DNA from: Vibrio sp. BS-M-Sm-2 | Lineage (GTDB): Bacteria; Pseudomonadota; Gammaproteobacteria; Enterobacterales; Vibrionaceae | Assembly (NCBI RefSeq): GCF_041504345.1 | Contig: NZ_CP167895.1 | Location: forward strand, 744,001 to 808,000 | Direction: 5' to 3' | DNA: 64,000 nucleotides | Part shown: positions 25,988 to 34,853 of the stretch, piece after piece | Layout of the letters: every line of letters starts with the position of its first letter | Position numbering within the stretch: the stretch's first letter is position 1 | Translations under genes and position numbers: made by a program | The notes under the pieces: generated by a model | Databases searched by the model: none | What the model was told of the DNA's origin: nothing | The model's input: the letters and a program-made list of their open reading frames with translations, nothing else

Positions 25988-26710
25988 CTAAATCGCTTGG
26001 TATGCATCAATGATGTGCTTCACTTCGCTGGGTTTACCTTGCTGCTCTTGGCCTTGATGAATGCGAAGATAATGCTGCAATGTTTTGGCTTTGTATTGCT
26101 GTGATACCTTCATTTGTTCATCACAACTTGGTGTCCAGATCTTGTCACCTACGTTTGATATCTCGCTAATGTTTTGGCTATTTTCTGAATCACCTTGGTT
26201 ATTACTCACCAATAACACCTCGTAGTAACGACGGTTCTCTTCGAGCAACATTTCATCAATAAGACCAAAATTGAGCGCCTTTAAATGGCTTCTCAACTCG
26301 AATTGCTGATGCACCGGACAAAGCAAGAAATCGATCGCTTTGTTTGGGTGTTGACGATGAATGTCATCGACGAGTTTCTGAGTGAGATCGCCACCGACGC
26401 CTGCAATAATAACTAGGTGTTTGCCAGTATGTTTCTCAAGCGGAATAGCGGCGACATCCATGCAGTAGACTTGCCATTGACTGGTAACCGTTTGTTCAGC
26501 TTTATTATCTTGTGGAAAGTAGTGCGCTAGCTTGTCTTCAAGTTCACTCATTAGAGACGGGACAATATCGACAAAGTGAATCTGAGGTGCTTTATTATCC
26601 GACAACAGTTGAACACCCAAAAAGCCATGATCACAGCAACAGTCCCAAATATGCTGGTAGTCATTGCTGACAAGGGAGTGGAGAGTTTGCAGTCGGTTAC
26701 TTAGCTTCAT
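25988..26710 (-). CDS. trmK: tRNA (adenine(22)-N1)-methyltransferase
   Basis: The 240-residue protein matches the TrmK family: MKLSNRLQTLHSLV at the start, IWDCCCDHGFLGVQLL as SAM-binding motif I, VIIAGVGGDLTQKLV near residue 102, the LLCPVHQQFELRSHL motif near residue 130 and ENRRYYEVLLV near residue 161. It should methylate A22 in the D-loop region of some tRNAs using S-adenosylmethionine. Motif I has three cysteines where relatives usually have DIGSD, an oddity worth noting. It is a single gene. Confidence 0.85.
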   Translation of the reverse strand: MKLSNRLQTLHSLVSNDYQHIWDCCCDHGFLGVQLLSDNKAPQIHFVDIVPSLMSELEDKLAHYFPQDNKAEQTVTSQWQVYCMDVAAIPLEKHTGKHLVIIAGVGGDLTQKLVDDIHRQHPNKAIDFLLCPVHQQFELRSHLKALNFGLIDEMLLEENRRYYEVLLVSNNQGDSENSQNISEISNVGDKIWTPSCDEQMKVSQQYKAKTLQHYLRIHQGQEQQGKPSEVKHIIDAYQAI

Positions 26711-26774
26711 AAGATTCGTGTCGTTAGAAAAGGGGATATTGTCTTATCGAAGGCGCATTGTAATGACTTTCTAG

Positions 26775-26814
26775 AAAAACAAAAGCACCTTGAATTTGGA
26801 ACCCTAGGTGCTTT
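26775..26814 (-). terminator. Terminator after the GGDEF-like gene
   Basis: AGGTGCTTT and AAAGCACCT form a 9-bp stem between 26782 and 26814. On the minus strand it is followed by a T-rich tract, 37 bases beyond the stop of the GGDEF-like gene. Confidence 0.75.
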
Positions 26815-26851
26815 GTCGTGTGTGATAATCTACAGGCTTGTTGGAATGCGT

Positions 26852-28666
26852 TTAAGATGCTTTGGCAACGGCTCTGATGTGGCTTTCCACTCGGTTCTTA
26901 CCAAGCTGTTGCGCGATAAGCTTTGCCTGTTCCGCTAGCGCTAAAGCTGAGTCTGTTTCGCCTTCTATTTGTGAGTACCCCACGCTAACCCCTAGCGATA
27001 AGGTGATATCTGGAGTGACGATGGTTTTCTCCGCGATTCCGACTCGGCACTGGTCTAGCTGGAATTTGGCATCTTTCACATCATTGGCTTTGAACAATAC
27101 CGCGAACTCCTTTCCTCCAACACGCGCCAAGCAAAGTCCTTTCGGTTTCGGGAAGTAATAACGTATCGATTCTGCAGTCAGCTTGATCATCTTGTCACCG
27201 ACTGCTTCACCGTAGGCACGGTTTACGTGGTCGAAGTTATCGATATCAAGCAGAGCAACATAGGTATCGGGCTCGCTCGCGTAGTTTTCGATGGCGATAC
27301 TGAAACTGCTCTTATTGTCTAACTGCGTCATCAGATCTTTGCTACTCAATTGATGTTGAAGCAGTAAGTTAGACAAAGAGACCTCAGTGTAATCCCGGAT
27401 CATTCGCAGAATACTCTGGCTGATCGGTAAGTTTGCGTTTACGTACAATACTGCGATCAACTGCTTACGAGAGTGCAAAGGAATACAGTAATGACGTTGG
27501 TGTATTTTGAGTTTACACGCTAATGGGTCGGCGTATTTTCCGCTTCTGTAAGCCATGGTGTCCGGTGTAAATTGCTCTGCGAGGGCTTTGTTACAATGTA
27601 CCGTTGACTTGTTTCCGTAATAGTCGATGGTACTGAATGCGTGGTTCTCAGGCTGATAGAGACAGAATTGAATGCCTTTTTGGTAGGTGAAGCTGTCCAG
27701 TATGGATTTTAACTCTCGCTTAAAGCTTACAAGGTCATCGACTTTATTCAGTTGTGACAAGGACACATTCAAACGATAAGCCAGATAGTTTGCGCCAATC
27801 CACAATAGAAGCAGTGAACCAAGTACCAAGCCAGTTAACGTAAATTGGTGTGAGCTGGTTAAGATATCATGGCGATCGGTGCCTGCGATGAATACCCAGT
27901 TCAAGCTGTTGTCAGCGTCAAATACCGATATTTTGAAGTTATCTTGATAGTAATATTCGTGCTTACCAACGGTTTCACCTTGTGAGAGTTGATGGCTGAT
28001 ACCTGCGTGATAGCTGACTGATTTAGATCCGATACGCTTTGGGTCTGGGTGGAAGACCAGTCGTTCTGTTGCTCGATCAACTACAAACACATAGCCGTGA
28101 TTAAGCGTTTTTAAGTCTCTTAATCCTTGTGTGGTGTGTAAAAGGTCAAACTCAATCCATATTTCTTCATTCAATCTTTCCGCTGTATGTTTAACTGCGA
28201 ACACCCAACGACCATCTGCTTTTTGGTAAATCGAAGAGATGTAGAAATCCTCAACCACACTGTCTATTGAGTTCCATTTTATGGAATCGATTTGTTCATG
28301 GGAAAGAGGTAATCCACGACTTGATATATATTGTTGGGATTGTGGTTGGTATCGAACGATATCGGAGAAGTTTGGCGTTCTTTTTAGAATATTATCGCTC
28401 AATTCTCTGAATTTTTTATCACCGATTGGAGCCGTTTTAGGTAGGCCTAGACTGGTTTCTAAAAAATAGAGCTTGCCGAATGTCGCTTCGATGTTGGAAC
28501 GAATAGTGGAGCTTGCGATACGAATGTTTGACGATGATTGTTCAGTTGCTGCTGTTTCTACTTTTTCAAGCTGAGCTACAGCTAGATAGAGCATCCCTCC
28601 AGTTAATAAAATAATGTATGGTTTAAAAAGCCGAATTAATGTTTTAGGTAAAGCCATGATATGCAA
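26852..28666 (-). CDS. Membrane sensor protein with dCache-type domain and degenerate GGDEF domain
   Basis: The 604-residue protein has a membrane segment at about residues 14-30, a periplasmic sensor region of roughly 240 residues with a dCache-like pattern (DGRWVFAVKHTAERLNEEIW, HGYVFVVDRATERLVFHPDP), and a second membrane segment near residues 276-296. The cytosolic part is a GAF-like stretch followed by a GGDEF domain (YVALLDIDNFDHVNRAYGEA). The signature is GGKEF (residues 517-521) instead of GG(D/E)EF, so diguanylate cyclase activity is doubtful. It may act as a c-di-GMP- or GTP-sensing or protein-interaction module. Confidence 0.82.
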   Translation of the reverse strand: MHIMALPKTLIRLFKPYIILLTGGMLYLAVAQLEKVETAATEQSSSNIRIASSTIRSNIEATFGKLYFLETSLGLPKTAPIGDKKFRELSDNILKRTPNFSDIVRYQPQSQQYISSRGLPLSHEQIDSIKWNSIDSVVEDFYISSIYQKADGRWVFAVKHTAERLNEEIWIEFDLLHTTQGLRDLKTLNHGYVFVVDRATERLVFHPDPKRIGSKSVSYHAGISHQLSQGETVGKHEYYYQDNFKISVFDADNSLNWVFIAGTDRHDILTSSHQFTLTGLVLGSLLLLWIGANYLAYRLNVSLSQLNKVDDLVSFKRELKSILDSFTYQKGIQFCLYQPENHAFSTIDYYGNKSTVHCNKALAEQFTPDTMAYRSGKYADPLACKLKIHQRHYCIPLHSRKQLIAVLYVNANLPISQSILRMIRDYTEVSLSNLLLQHQLSSKDLMTQLDNKSSFSIAIENYASEPDTYVALLDIDNFDHVNRAYGEAVGDKMIKLTAESIRYYFPKPKGLCLARVGGKEFAVLFKANDVKDAKFQLDQCRVGIAEKTIVTPDITLSLGVSVGYSQIEGETDSALALAEQAKLIAQQLGKNRVESHIRAVAKAS

Positions 28667-28774
28667 AGACGTTATAGATTCATTTTTATAGTACGGCCAT
28701 ACTAAACAGTTTTCGTAATCACATCAATGCAAATGATTCCATATAAATGAATGAGTTTTGTGATATTAGGCTAA

Positions 28775-28805
28775 CAAAAAAGCCAGTCATAAATATAACT
28801 GGCTT
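28775..28805 (-). terminator. Terminator after glgX
   Basis: AAGCCAGT and ACTGGCTT form an 8-bp stem (28780-28805) with a ten-base loop. On the minus strand the stem runs into TTTTTT, 38 bases after the glgX stop. Confidence 0.85.
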
Positions 28806-28842
28806 CTATGGTTTTCGGTGTTTTATTACGTTGGCTTAACTT

Positions 28843-30816
28843 TTAACTTAACTCAGTCTTGCCTGGTGAATAGTGCAAAATCGCCATCGAAGTTGGCGAC
28901 AATAACATTTCACCTTCAGCATGACCTGGTTTTACATTTCGTAGGTTAGTATCGCAGATCTTCACCCAGTTTTGATCACGATCACTAGGTAAAGAAAAAC
29001 GTGCTGGTGCGTTGGTTTGGTTGATCAGATAAATCAACTCGTCACCATTTTTACCAATGCCTAAATGCAGCGCAACTGAGCTTAAACGATTCCAGTCATC
29101 ATGCTCCATGAGTGTGCCATCGACACGGCTCCAGAAGATGCGGTTAGAGTTACGCTTTTCGCCACTGAATGCCTTAATAAATGGCACCATGTATTGCTGA
29201 CGTGCGGAGATCATCTCAGACAGCCAAGTCTTGAAGTAACTCTTACGCTCTGAATCTTCCCAGTTAAGCCAGCTGGTTACGCCATCTTGGCAGTAAGCGT
29301 TGTTGTTACCTTTTTGAGTATGAGATAACACATCTGCCGTCAGAATATGTGGAATACCAAAAGCAAACAGCAAGCTCGCCATGAAGTTACGTTTCTGCTT
29401 CTCACGCGTGGCGATAACTAGCAGGTTTTCGGTTTCGCCTTCAACACCATAGTTCTCAGAGCGGTTGTCACCGTGTCCATCGCGGTTGTTTTCACCATTC
29501 TCTTCGTTGTGTTTGTGCTTGTAAGAAACAAGGTCTTGCATAGTGAAACCATCATGGTAAGTGATGTAGTTTACGGTGAGTTTGTAAGGCCAGTGCGCCG
29601 CACTGTAGATATCGCGAGAGCCCATTAAACGAGTCGCAAACTCTTTAAGGTATCCTTGGTCACCGCGCCAGAAGCTACGAGTGATGTCTCTGAGCTTGTC
29701 GTTACACTCATTCCAACCTAACGGGAAATTACCAACTTGGTAGCCATTCGGGCCGATGTCCCAAGGTTCAGCGATGAGCTTAGTTTCTTTAAGTACAGGA
29801 TCTTGAGCAACGGCTTTGAAAAAAGCGGCCTCTGGATTGTAGTTATCGCCTTCTCGCCCCAGCGTAGCTGCTAAATCAAAACGGAAGCCATCGACTTGGA
29901 ATTCACTTACCCAGTAACGAAGCGTATCCATTACTAAGTTGAGTGCAGGTTGATGGGTTAGATCGACCGTATTACCGCAGCCTGTGAAGTTCGCATAATG
30001 ACAGCCATGTTTGATGTAGGAGTTGCTATCCAGCGCTTTTAGATTGAACGTTGTACCACCTTCACCACCTTCAGCTGTGTGGTTGTATACGACGTCAAGG
30101 ATGACCTCGATACCATTGCGGTGCAGCTCACGAATCGCGGTTTTGAGCTCAGTAACAGCGTCTTTTTCTGCATAGCGAGGGTCTGGCACCATGAACAGGT
30201 ATGGGTTGTAACCCCAATAGTTTACTTTCCCCATATCCAATAGGTGGGGTTCATGCATGCACGCGGCAATAGGTAAAAGTTGTAGAGAATTGATATTTTG
30301 CTGTTTATAGAACGCAAGCATTTCAGGGCTAACTAACCCTAAGTAACGGCCTTTAGTATTGGTCGCTACTTCAGGATGAAGTTGAGATAGGCCTTTTACA
30401 TGGGTTTCAAAAAGAACGGTCTCTTCGCGGCTAATTCGTGGTTTTTCTACGCCTTGCCAATCGAAAGTGTCATCAATAACAACACATTTCGCCATAGCAA
30501 AGCTCTTCTCATTGGTATACGGCGTGACGTAATCGAGCGGTTCGCTGATTGCTTTGGCATACGGGTCTGAAAGTAGGATTGGCCCATTGTCAGTGTCAGC
30601 AATGAAGCCGTATTTTTGCCCCGCTTTTATACCATCAATAAAAACATATCTGATATCAGCGTATTCATTTTCCAACTTATAAGTGGTGAATTCATCGTTC
30701 TCGTCAAAAAGAGCAAGAGAGAGGGATTTACAGTCAGGAGAATAAATTGAGAAGTTACAGCCAGTGTTTCCTAGCGTTGCGCCTAGTGGATAAGGGCGAG
30801 CGAGCGTTCTAGTCAT
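28843..30816 (-). CDS. glgX: Glycogen debranching enzyme (GlgX type, GH13)
   Basis: The 657-residue cytosolic enzyme has an N-terminal CBM48-like domain (PYPLGATLGNTGCNFSIYSP) and a GH13 barrel. It shows VILDVVYNHTAEGG near residue 240, the nucleophile in VDGFRFDLAATLG near residue 312, the acid/base in LIAEPWDIGPNGYQVG near residue 347 and NYITYHDGFTMQD near residue 413. It hydrolyses alpha-1,6 branches of limit dextrins. It is divergent from lamB across 434 bases with MalT-type hexamers, so it is likely part of the maltodextrin regulon here rather than of a glycogen operon. Confidence 0.92.
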   Translation of the reverse strand: MTRTLARPYPLGATLGNTGCNFSIYSPDCKSLSLALFDENDEFTTYKLENEYADIRYVFIDGIKAGQKYGFIADTDNGPILLSDPYAKAISEPLDYVTPYTNEKSFAMAKCVVIDDTFDWQGVEKPRISREETVLFETHVKGLSQLHPEVATNTKGRYLGLVSPEMLAFYKQQNINSLQLLPIAACMHEPHLLDMGKVNYWGYNPYLFMVPDPRYAEKDAVTELKTAIRELHRNGIEVILDVVYNHTAEGGEGGTTFNLKALDSNSYIKHGCHYANFTGCGNTVDLTHQPALNLVMDTLRYWVSEFQVDGFRFDLAATLGREGDNYNPEAAFFKAVAQDPVLKETKLIAEPWDIGPNGYQVGNFPLGWNECNDKLRDITRSFWRGDQGYLKEFATRLMGSRDIYSAAHWPYKLTVNYITYHDGFTMQDLVSYKHKHNEENGENNRDGHGDNRSENYGVEGETENLLVIATREKQKRNFMASLLFAFGIPHILTADVLSHTQKGNNNAYCQDGVTSWLNWEDSERKSYFKTWLSEMISARQQYMVPFIKAFSGEKRNSNRIFWSRVDGTLMEHDDWNRLSSVALHLGIGKNGDELIYLINQTNAPARFSLPSDRDQNWVKICDTNLRNVKPGHAEGEMLLSPTSMAILHYSPGKTELS

Positions 30817-30993
30817 TGCTTGATTTCTTGTTCGTTTATCGACATCAGTGAACTATAAGTAAAAAGCTTTGTCACAGTAAGGTCAAGCAACTTCACAGAA
30901 TAATTATTGTTAAAAAAATAATTTACCGATTAGGTTCAAATTATATATTTGAAGTAGATCGCACTTATATCGAATAATTAGATCTGTGTGCTG

Positions 30994-31113
30994 TCTACTC
31001 CTCCTAGATTAAGTGATCTACCTCTTTAAAACACCGTTCTGTATATTTTCTACTCCCCTCTAGTCCCCCTTAATTAACTTAGGGGTGGAGGAAGTCAAAC
31101 TTGTCATCCCCTC
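30994..31113. promoter_or_regulatory. MalT-type binding hexamers between glgX and lamB
   Basis: MalT boxes contain the hexamer GGA(T/G)GA. In the 434-base glgX-lamB gap it occurs as GGAGGA on the minus strand at 30999-31004, GGAGGA on the plus strand at 31087-31092 (inside GGGGTGGAGG) and GGATGA on the minus strand at 31104-31109 (inside GGGGATGACA). A related TCTACTCC sequence occurs twice, at 30994 and 31049. This clustering, with malT in the same window, supports MalT control of lamB and possibly glgX. Confidence 0.6.
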
Positions 31114-31250
31114 TTAATATTGACTCCGTTGAAACGAATCAGGGGCAACCCTAAACCTCTCTATCTTACGTCCGCCATTACTGCCTTTGGTTGTCGCAAG
31201 AGAGCAAAAATATAAAAACCTAAAATAAATCGTCCTTAATGGAGTTAAGA

Positions 31251-32474
31251 ATGAAAAAAGTAAGTTTGATTGCTGCTGCAGTGGCAACTACATTAGCTGC
31301 TGGCTCTGCGTTCGCTGTAGATTTTAATGGTTACATGCGTGCTGGTACTGGTATTAGCGGTAACGGTAACGGTGATGTATCAGTAAATAAAAACGGTATT
31401 GGTCGTCTAGGTAACGAAAATGATAACTATTCTGAGTTTGGTTTAGCTGAAGAGCTGAAAACTGGTGAGCAAACGTGGCGCGTTGAGTCAATGATTGCTT
31501 CTGGTGCTCCTGGCGCAAATGGTTGGGAAGATTCTGATTTTAACGTTGCTCAGTTCGCAGTTAAAGCGAAAGGTGTTCTATCTTTTGACCAAGAAGCGAC
31601 TCTTTGGGCTGGTAAAACATACTACCAACGTAAAGACATCCACATCACTGACTTCTACTACCTAAATACATCTGGTACTGGTGGCGGTGTTGAAAACATT
31701 TCTATTGGCGACCAAAAACTATCTGTTGCATTGATTCAAGATGGCGACACTGATGATTCAACTGGTTACATCTTTGATGCTCGTCTAGCGAACATCGGTC
31801 TTTGGCAAGATGCTTCTCTAGAGTTTGCTCTAGCGTACAACTTCGCAACTGATTCAGATGACGCAAGCGAGTCTGCTGACGACGGCCTACTAGCTTCTGC
31901 AATTTTACATCAAGGAACTAGCAACGGTTTCCACCAAACAGTACTTCAGTACGGTACTAACGGTTACGGCGTACAAGCTGCAAACTTCTGGGGTTCTGGT
32001 TCTTACTACGCACGTGGTACTGAAGCATTCAACGAAGCATCTGGTTTCCGTCTAATTAACTGGGGTGTAATGAACCTTGGCGAATCTTGGGAAATGGGTC
32101 ACCAACTAGCTTACCTAGCGGGTAGCGATATTGGTGGTGCAGACAAAGATGGTAACTACACAAACAAGACTTTCGATATCGACCAATACTCTGCTGTAGT
32201 TCGTCCAATGTACAAGTGGAACGACACTATGCGTACAGTATTTGAAGCTGGCTACAACGCTGGTGAGCGAATTGCTGAAGGTGGTCTAGCGACTGAAGAT
32301 TTCGGTAACGCTAAATTCACAGTAGCTCAAGCTTGGGCTATGGGTGACAGCTTCTGGGCTCGTCCTGAAATCCGTGTTTACGGTTCTTACATCCTAGATA
32401 CTGAAAACAAAGAAGCATTCAATGGCGACGATACAGAATACGTATTCGGTATCCAAGCTGAAGCTTGGTGGTAA
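31251..32474 (+). CDS. lamB: Maltoporin (LamB family)
   Basis: From the ATG at 31251 (GGAG site 6 bases ahead) the precursor has 407 residues. An ATG at 31239 overlaps that site and is not preferred. The signal peptide ends AAGSAFA and the mature protein starts VDFNGYMRAGTGIS, as in LamB. Alternating hydrophobic/polar strands and an aromatic C-terminus (GIQAEAWW) fit an 18-stranded outer-membrane trimer that lets maltodextrins diffuse in. Codon use is strongly biased, as expected for an abundant protein. Confidence 0.93.
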   Translation: MKKVSLIAAAVATTLAAGSAFAVDFNGYMRAGTGISGNGNGDVSVNKNGIGRLGNENDNYSEFGLAEELKTGEQTWRVESMIASGAPGANGWEDSDFNVAQFAVKAKGVLSFDQEATLWAGKTYYQRKDIHITDFYYLNTSGTGGGVENISIGDQKLSVALIQDGDTDDSTGYIFDARLANIGLWQDASLEFALAYNFATDSDDASESADDGLLASAILHQGTSNGFHQTVLQYGTNGYGVQAANFWGSGSYYARGTEAFNEASGFRLINWGVMNLGESWEMGHQLAYLAGSDIGGADKDGNYTNKTFDIDQYSAVVRPMYKWNDTMRTVFEAGYNAGERIAEGGLATEDFGNAKFTVAQAWAMGDSFWARPEIRVYGSYILDTENKEAFNGDDTEYVFGIQAEAWW

Positions 32475-32511
32475 ACACCTAGCGTAACAAATCCTAAACT
32501 GTCCTAATTCA

Positions 32512-32539
32512 TAGCCGGCTCGTGTCGGCTATTTTTTTA
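32512..32539 (+). terminator. Terminator or attenuator between lamB and malM
   Basis: ATAGCCG (32512-32518) pairs with CGGCTAT (32527-32533) and runs into seven T residues. It lies 38 bases after lamB. Since malM has no clear promoter of its own, it may let only part of the transcripts continue. Confidence 0.8.
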
Positions 32540-32639
32540 AGGAATGTACGATTAAGTTGATCGTTCCCTAGGTGAATAGTTCTCTTTGTGGTAATTAAAG
32601 TTAGTAAATTTCTTAAAAAAATAACAAGAAGGAAGGGTT

Positions 32640-33467
32640 ATGTATTTTAAAGCTCTAATGTTGAGTGGCTGTGTTGCGTTGGCCGGTTGTCAATCTGCAC
32701 AAGTAGTTGAGCAAGTGCAAGTGGCACAGGCTGAACAAGTTAACTCTATTGCTGGTCTTCAATTTGCCCCTATGAAGCTTCCAAGCTCGGCAATTTTCGA
32801 TGTAACACCAGATAGTCAAGTGTTAAATTACCAAGGCATCAACAACCCTGTGGTCGCGATTGAGCTCCCTGCAGACCGTGGTGAGTATTCTATTAAGATC
32901 ACGAGCATGATCGGCGATACAGCATTTGTACCAAATGCCGTCATTTACGATAAAAATGGTCGTGAGCTAGAGCGTTATGGTAAAGAGAGTTTCGAATACG
33001 CGAAACCAAGATTGCACTTGGGGAATCGCTTAGTTGCTGACAACGATTTTTACCCACCGACGACGTCTGAATCGGTTTATTTAGTTATCTATACTGAGCA
33101 GCAAGATCTGGATGGTTTTACTGATGTGATTCATCCTGCTCGTTTAGATGCTGAAGGCCGCGGTAACTACTTGCCAGAAATGGAAGATATCCCAGTTCCG
33201 AACGCAAACGTAGGTAAGATTGAAGTGACTCTTGATAGAGTAAGTTTCTTCTCGTTTGGTTCTAGCAGTGATTCTAACGCTAAACCAGCGGCGGCAGCTA
33301 AGCTTGATACCATTCAACCTGAAACGCAAACCTACTATCACAATGCGATTCAAACGGCTGTAACTGAAGACAATATTCCTAAAGCTCTTAGCTTATTAGA
33401 TGAAGCAAAAGCCCTAGGTATTGAAGGCGCACAAGAAGTATTTGTAAAAGCTGTCAATAAAAAGTAA
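32640..33467 (+). CDS. malM: MalM-like maltose operon periplasmic protein, here a probable lipoprotein
   Basis: The 275-residue protein follows lamB as malM does in enteric bacteria, with matching MalM features (LQFAPMKLPSSAIFDVTPDSQ region near residue 40, FYPPTTSESVYLVIYTE near residue 140). An AAGGAAGG site precedes the ATG. The N-terminus MYFKALMLSGCVALAGC has a lipobox LAGC with Cys17, so it should be lipid-anchored, unlike the soluble E. coli protein. Its biochemical role in maltodextrin uptake is not established in the family. Confidence 0.82.
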   Translation: MYFKALMLSGCVALAGCQSAQVVEQVQVAQAEQVNSIAGLQFAPMKLPSSAIFDVTPDSQVLNYQGINNPVVAIELPADRGEYSIKITSMIGDTAFVPNAVIYDKNGRELERYGKESFEYAKPRLHLGNRLVADNDFYPPTTSESVYLVIYTEQQDLDGFTDVIHPARLDAEGRGNYLPEMEDIPVPNANVGKIEVTLDRVSFFSFGSSSDSNAKPAAAAKLDTIQPETQTYYHNAIQTAVTEDNIPKALSLLDEAKALGIEGAQEVFVKAVNKK

Positions 33468-33502
33468 TCAAACAGTTTGTAAATACTGAATGACATGAAA
33501 AG

Positions 33503-33530
33503 AAGGGCTCCTAGGTTAGGGGCCTTTTTT
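33503..33530 (+). terminator. Terminator after malM
   Basis: AAGGGCTCCTA (33503-33513) pairs with TAGGGGCCTTT (33517-33527) with two G-U pairs and a three-base loop, then a T-run. It ends just before the insertion element. Confidence 0.8.
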
Positions 33531-33578
33531 ATTACCTGTGTCCCGTCCTGAAATGTGTTTACACATTGAGGACGAATT

Positions 33579-33983
33579 ATGACTACTTCAAATAATATCT
33601 ACGTTAAGCGCACTCAGCGTGATTACACACTAGGCTTTAAATTACAGGTCGTCGCCGCTGTAGAAAGAGGCGATATGACATATAAACAAGCCCAAACCAT
33701 TTATGGTATCCAAGGCCGCTCAACTGTTTTAACTTGGCTTCGAAAGCACGGTAAGATGAATTGGGCGCAAACTCCAAGGATGAACACCATGCACCAATCA
33801 ACTAATCCTAAAGAGTCACCAGCACAAAAAATAAAACGCCTTGAAAAAGAGTTAGAAGACGAAAAGATAAAGAACCTCTTTTTAAATAGAGTGGTTGATA
33901 TTCTTGATGCTGAACACGGAACTAGCCTCAGAAAAAAGTATCTCGCCAAGGAGCAAGAAGCCTTCAAAAACAGGAAGGTATAA
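33579..33983 (+). CDS. IS3-family transposase OrfA
   Basis: The 134-residue protein has the helix-turn-helix of IS3 OrfA proteins (RDYTLGFKLQVVAAVERGDM, then TYKQAQTIYGIQGRSTVLTW) and a C-terminal heptad-like stretch (IKRLEKELEDEKIKNLFLNR) that mediates multimerisation. It binds the element's ends. The frame overlaps orfB, and slippage at 33932-33938 would fuse the two into the active OrfAB transposase. Confidence 0.92.
   Translation: MTTSNNIYVKRTQRDYTLGFKLQVVAAVERGDMTYKQAQTIYGIQGRSTVLTWLRKHGKMNWAQTPRMNTMHQSTNPKESPAQKIKRLEKELEDEKIKNLFLNRVVDILDAEHGTSLRKKYLAKEQEAFKNRKV
33932..33938 (+). promoter_or_regulatory. Programmed -1 frameshift site (A6G)
   Basis: The heptamer A-AAA-AAG is in register with the orfA reading frame. 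After a -1 slip translation enters the orfB frame, which is open from 33926. This is the classic IS3-family recoding signal. Confidence 0.85.
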
Positions 33984-34816
33984 GTTTAGTTCGAGTATGT
34001 AAGTTATGCGGGATAACGAGACAAAGCGTTTATCAACGAGAAAAACGAGCTGTTCACCGCCAGTTGGAACTTAAACCTATCAAACAAATGGTGTTGGATA
34101 TTAGACGCTATATGCCTCGGGTTGGTACTAGAAAACTCTACTTTTTGCTTAAACCAAAGTTGCAAGCACAAGGTATCAAGCTAGGTCGAGATGCTCTTTT
34201 CAACTACTTACGTGATGAACAATTATTGGTAAGATCTAAACGTAGCTTTACAAAGACGACAAATAGTAAGCATTGGATGAAAAAACATCCAAACTTATTA
34301 AAGAACTACAAACCATGCAATCCAGAAGGCGTGTTAGTCAGTGACATTACCTATATCCATTCAGATGAAGGGGTTCACTATCTCTCATTGGTAACGGATG
34401 CGTTTAGTCGGAAAATTATGGGCTACGAGCTGAGCAACGAGATGAAGTCGACGGATGTTGTGAAAGCGCTAGATATGGCTATCAAAGGACGTCAATATCA
34501 TCGTTCGTGTATCCATCACTCTGATCGTGGTCTCCAGTATTGCTCAGGTGTTTATCAAGATAAGTTGAAAAGTAGCGGCATAATCCCCTCGATGACAGAC
34601 GGTTATGATTGCTACCAAAATGCATTAGCAGAGAGAGTAAATGGTATACTGAAACAAGAGTTCTTGCTTGATAAATGTAAAAACCTCAGAGAGCTCAAAC
34701 AACTAGTAAAAGAGTCTATAAGTACCTATAACAACATGAGACCGCACCTTAGTCTCAGGATGAAAACTCCAAATGAGGTGCATGAAAAAAGCCAACAGCT
34801 GACGCTGTTGGCTTAG
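33938..34816 (+). CDS. IS3-family transposase OrfB (DDE integrase domain)
   Basis: Read in the -1 frame from the slippery site, the product is about 292 residues. A start at 34064 would be a TTG inside the domain's leader and is unlikely to be real. The rve catalytic core is intact: VLVSDITYIHSDEG holds the first Asp, IHHSDRGLQYCSG the second, and NALAERVNGILKQEF the Glu. It performs cut-and-paste or copy-out transposition as the OrfAB fusion. No internal stop is present. Confidence 0.9.
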   Translation, partial: VSRQGARSLQKQEGISLVRVCKLCGITRQSVYQREKRAVHRQLELKPIKQMVLDIRRYMPRVGTRKLYFLLKPKLQAQGIKLGRDALFNYLRDEQLLVRSKRSFTKTTNSKHWMKKHPNLLKNYKPCNPEGVLVSDITYIHSDEGVHYLSLVTDAFSRKIMGYELSNEMKSTDVVKALDMAIKGRQYHRSCIHHSDRGLQYCSGVYQDKLKSSGIIPSMTDGYDCYQNALAERVNGILKQEFLLDKCKNLRELKQLVKESISTYNNMRPHLSLRMKTPNEVHEKSQQLTLLA

Positions 34817-34853
34817 TAGAAATACTGTCAACGTATTTTAGGACGAGACACTG

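Larger units (their letters stand above)
33539..34850 (+). mobile_element. IS3-family insertion sequence, complete, 1312 bp
   Basis: The ends are imperfect inverted repeats of about 25 bp, TGTCCCGTCCTGAAAT on the left and TGTCTCGTCCTAAAAT read inward on the right. A 3-bp direct repeat CTG flanks it at 33536-33538 and 34851-34853, as expected for a target duplication. Inside are overlapping orfA and orfB with a frameshift signal. All parts look intact, so the copy may be active and recent. It lies between malM and the pullulanase gene and interrupts no visible gene. Confidence 0.93.

Noticed and set aside
34064-34816. OrfB of the insertion sequence as an independent gene starting at TTG 34064
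   Set aside because: The frame is open from 33926 and an in-register A6G slippery site joins it to OrfA, so the natural product is the fusion.
33539-34850. The insertion sequence as a gene disruption
   Set aside because: It lies after the malM terminator and no split reading frame can be joined across the CTG duplication.
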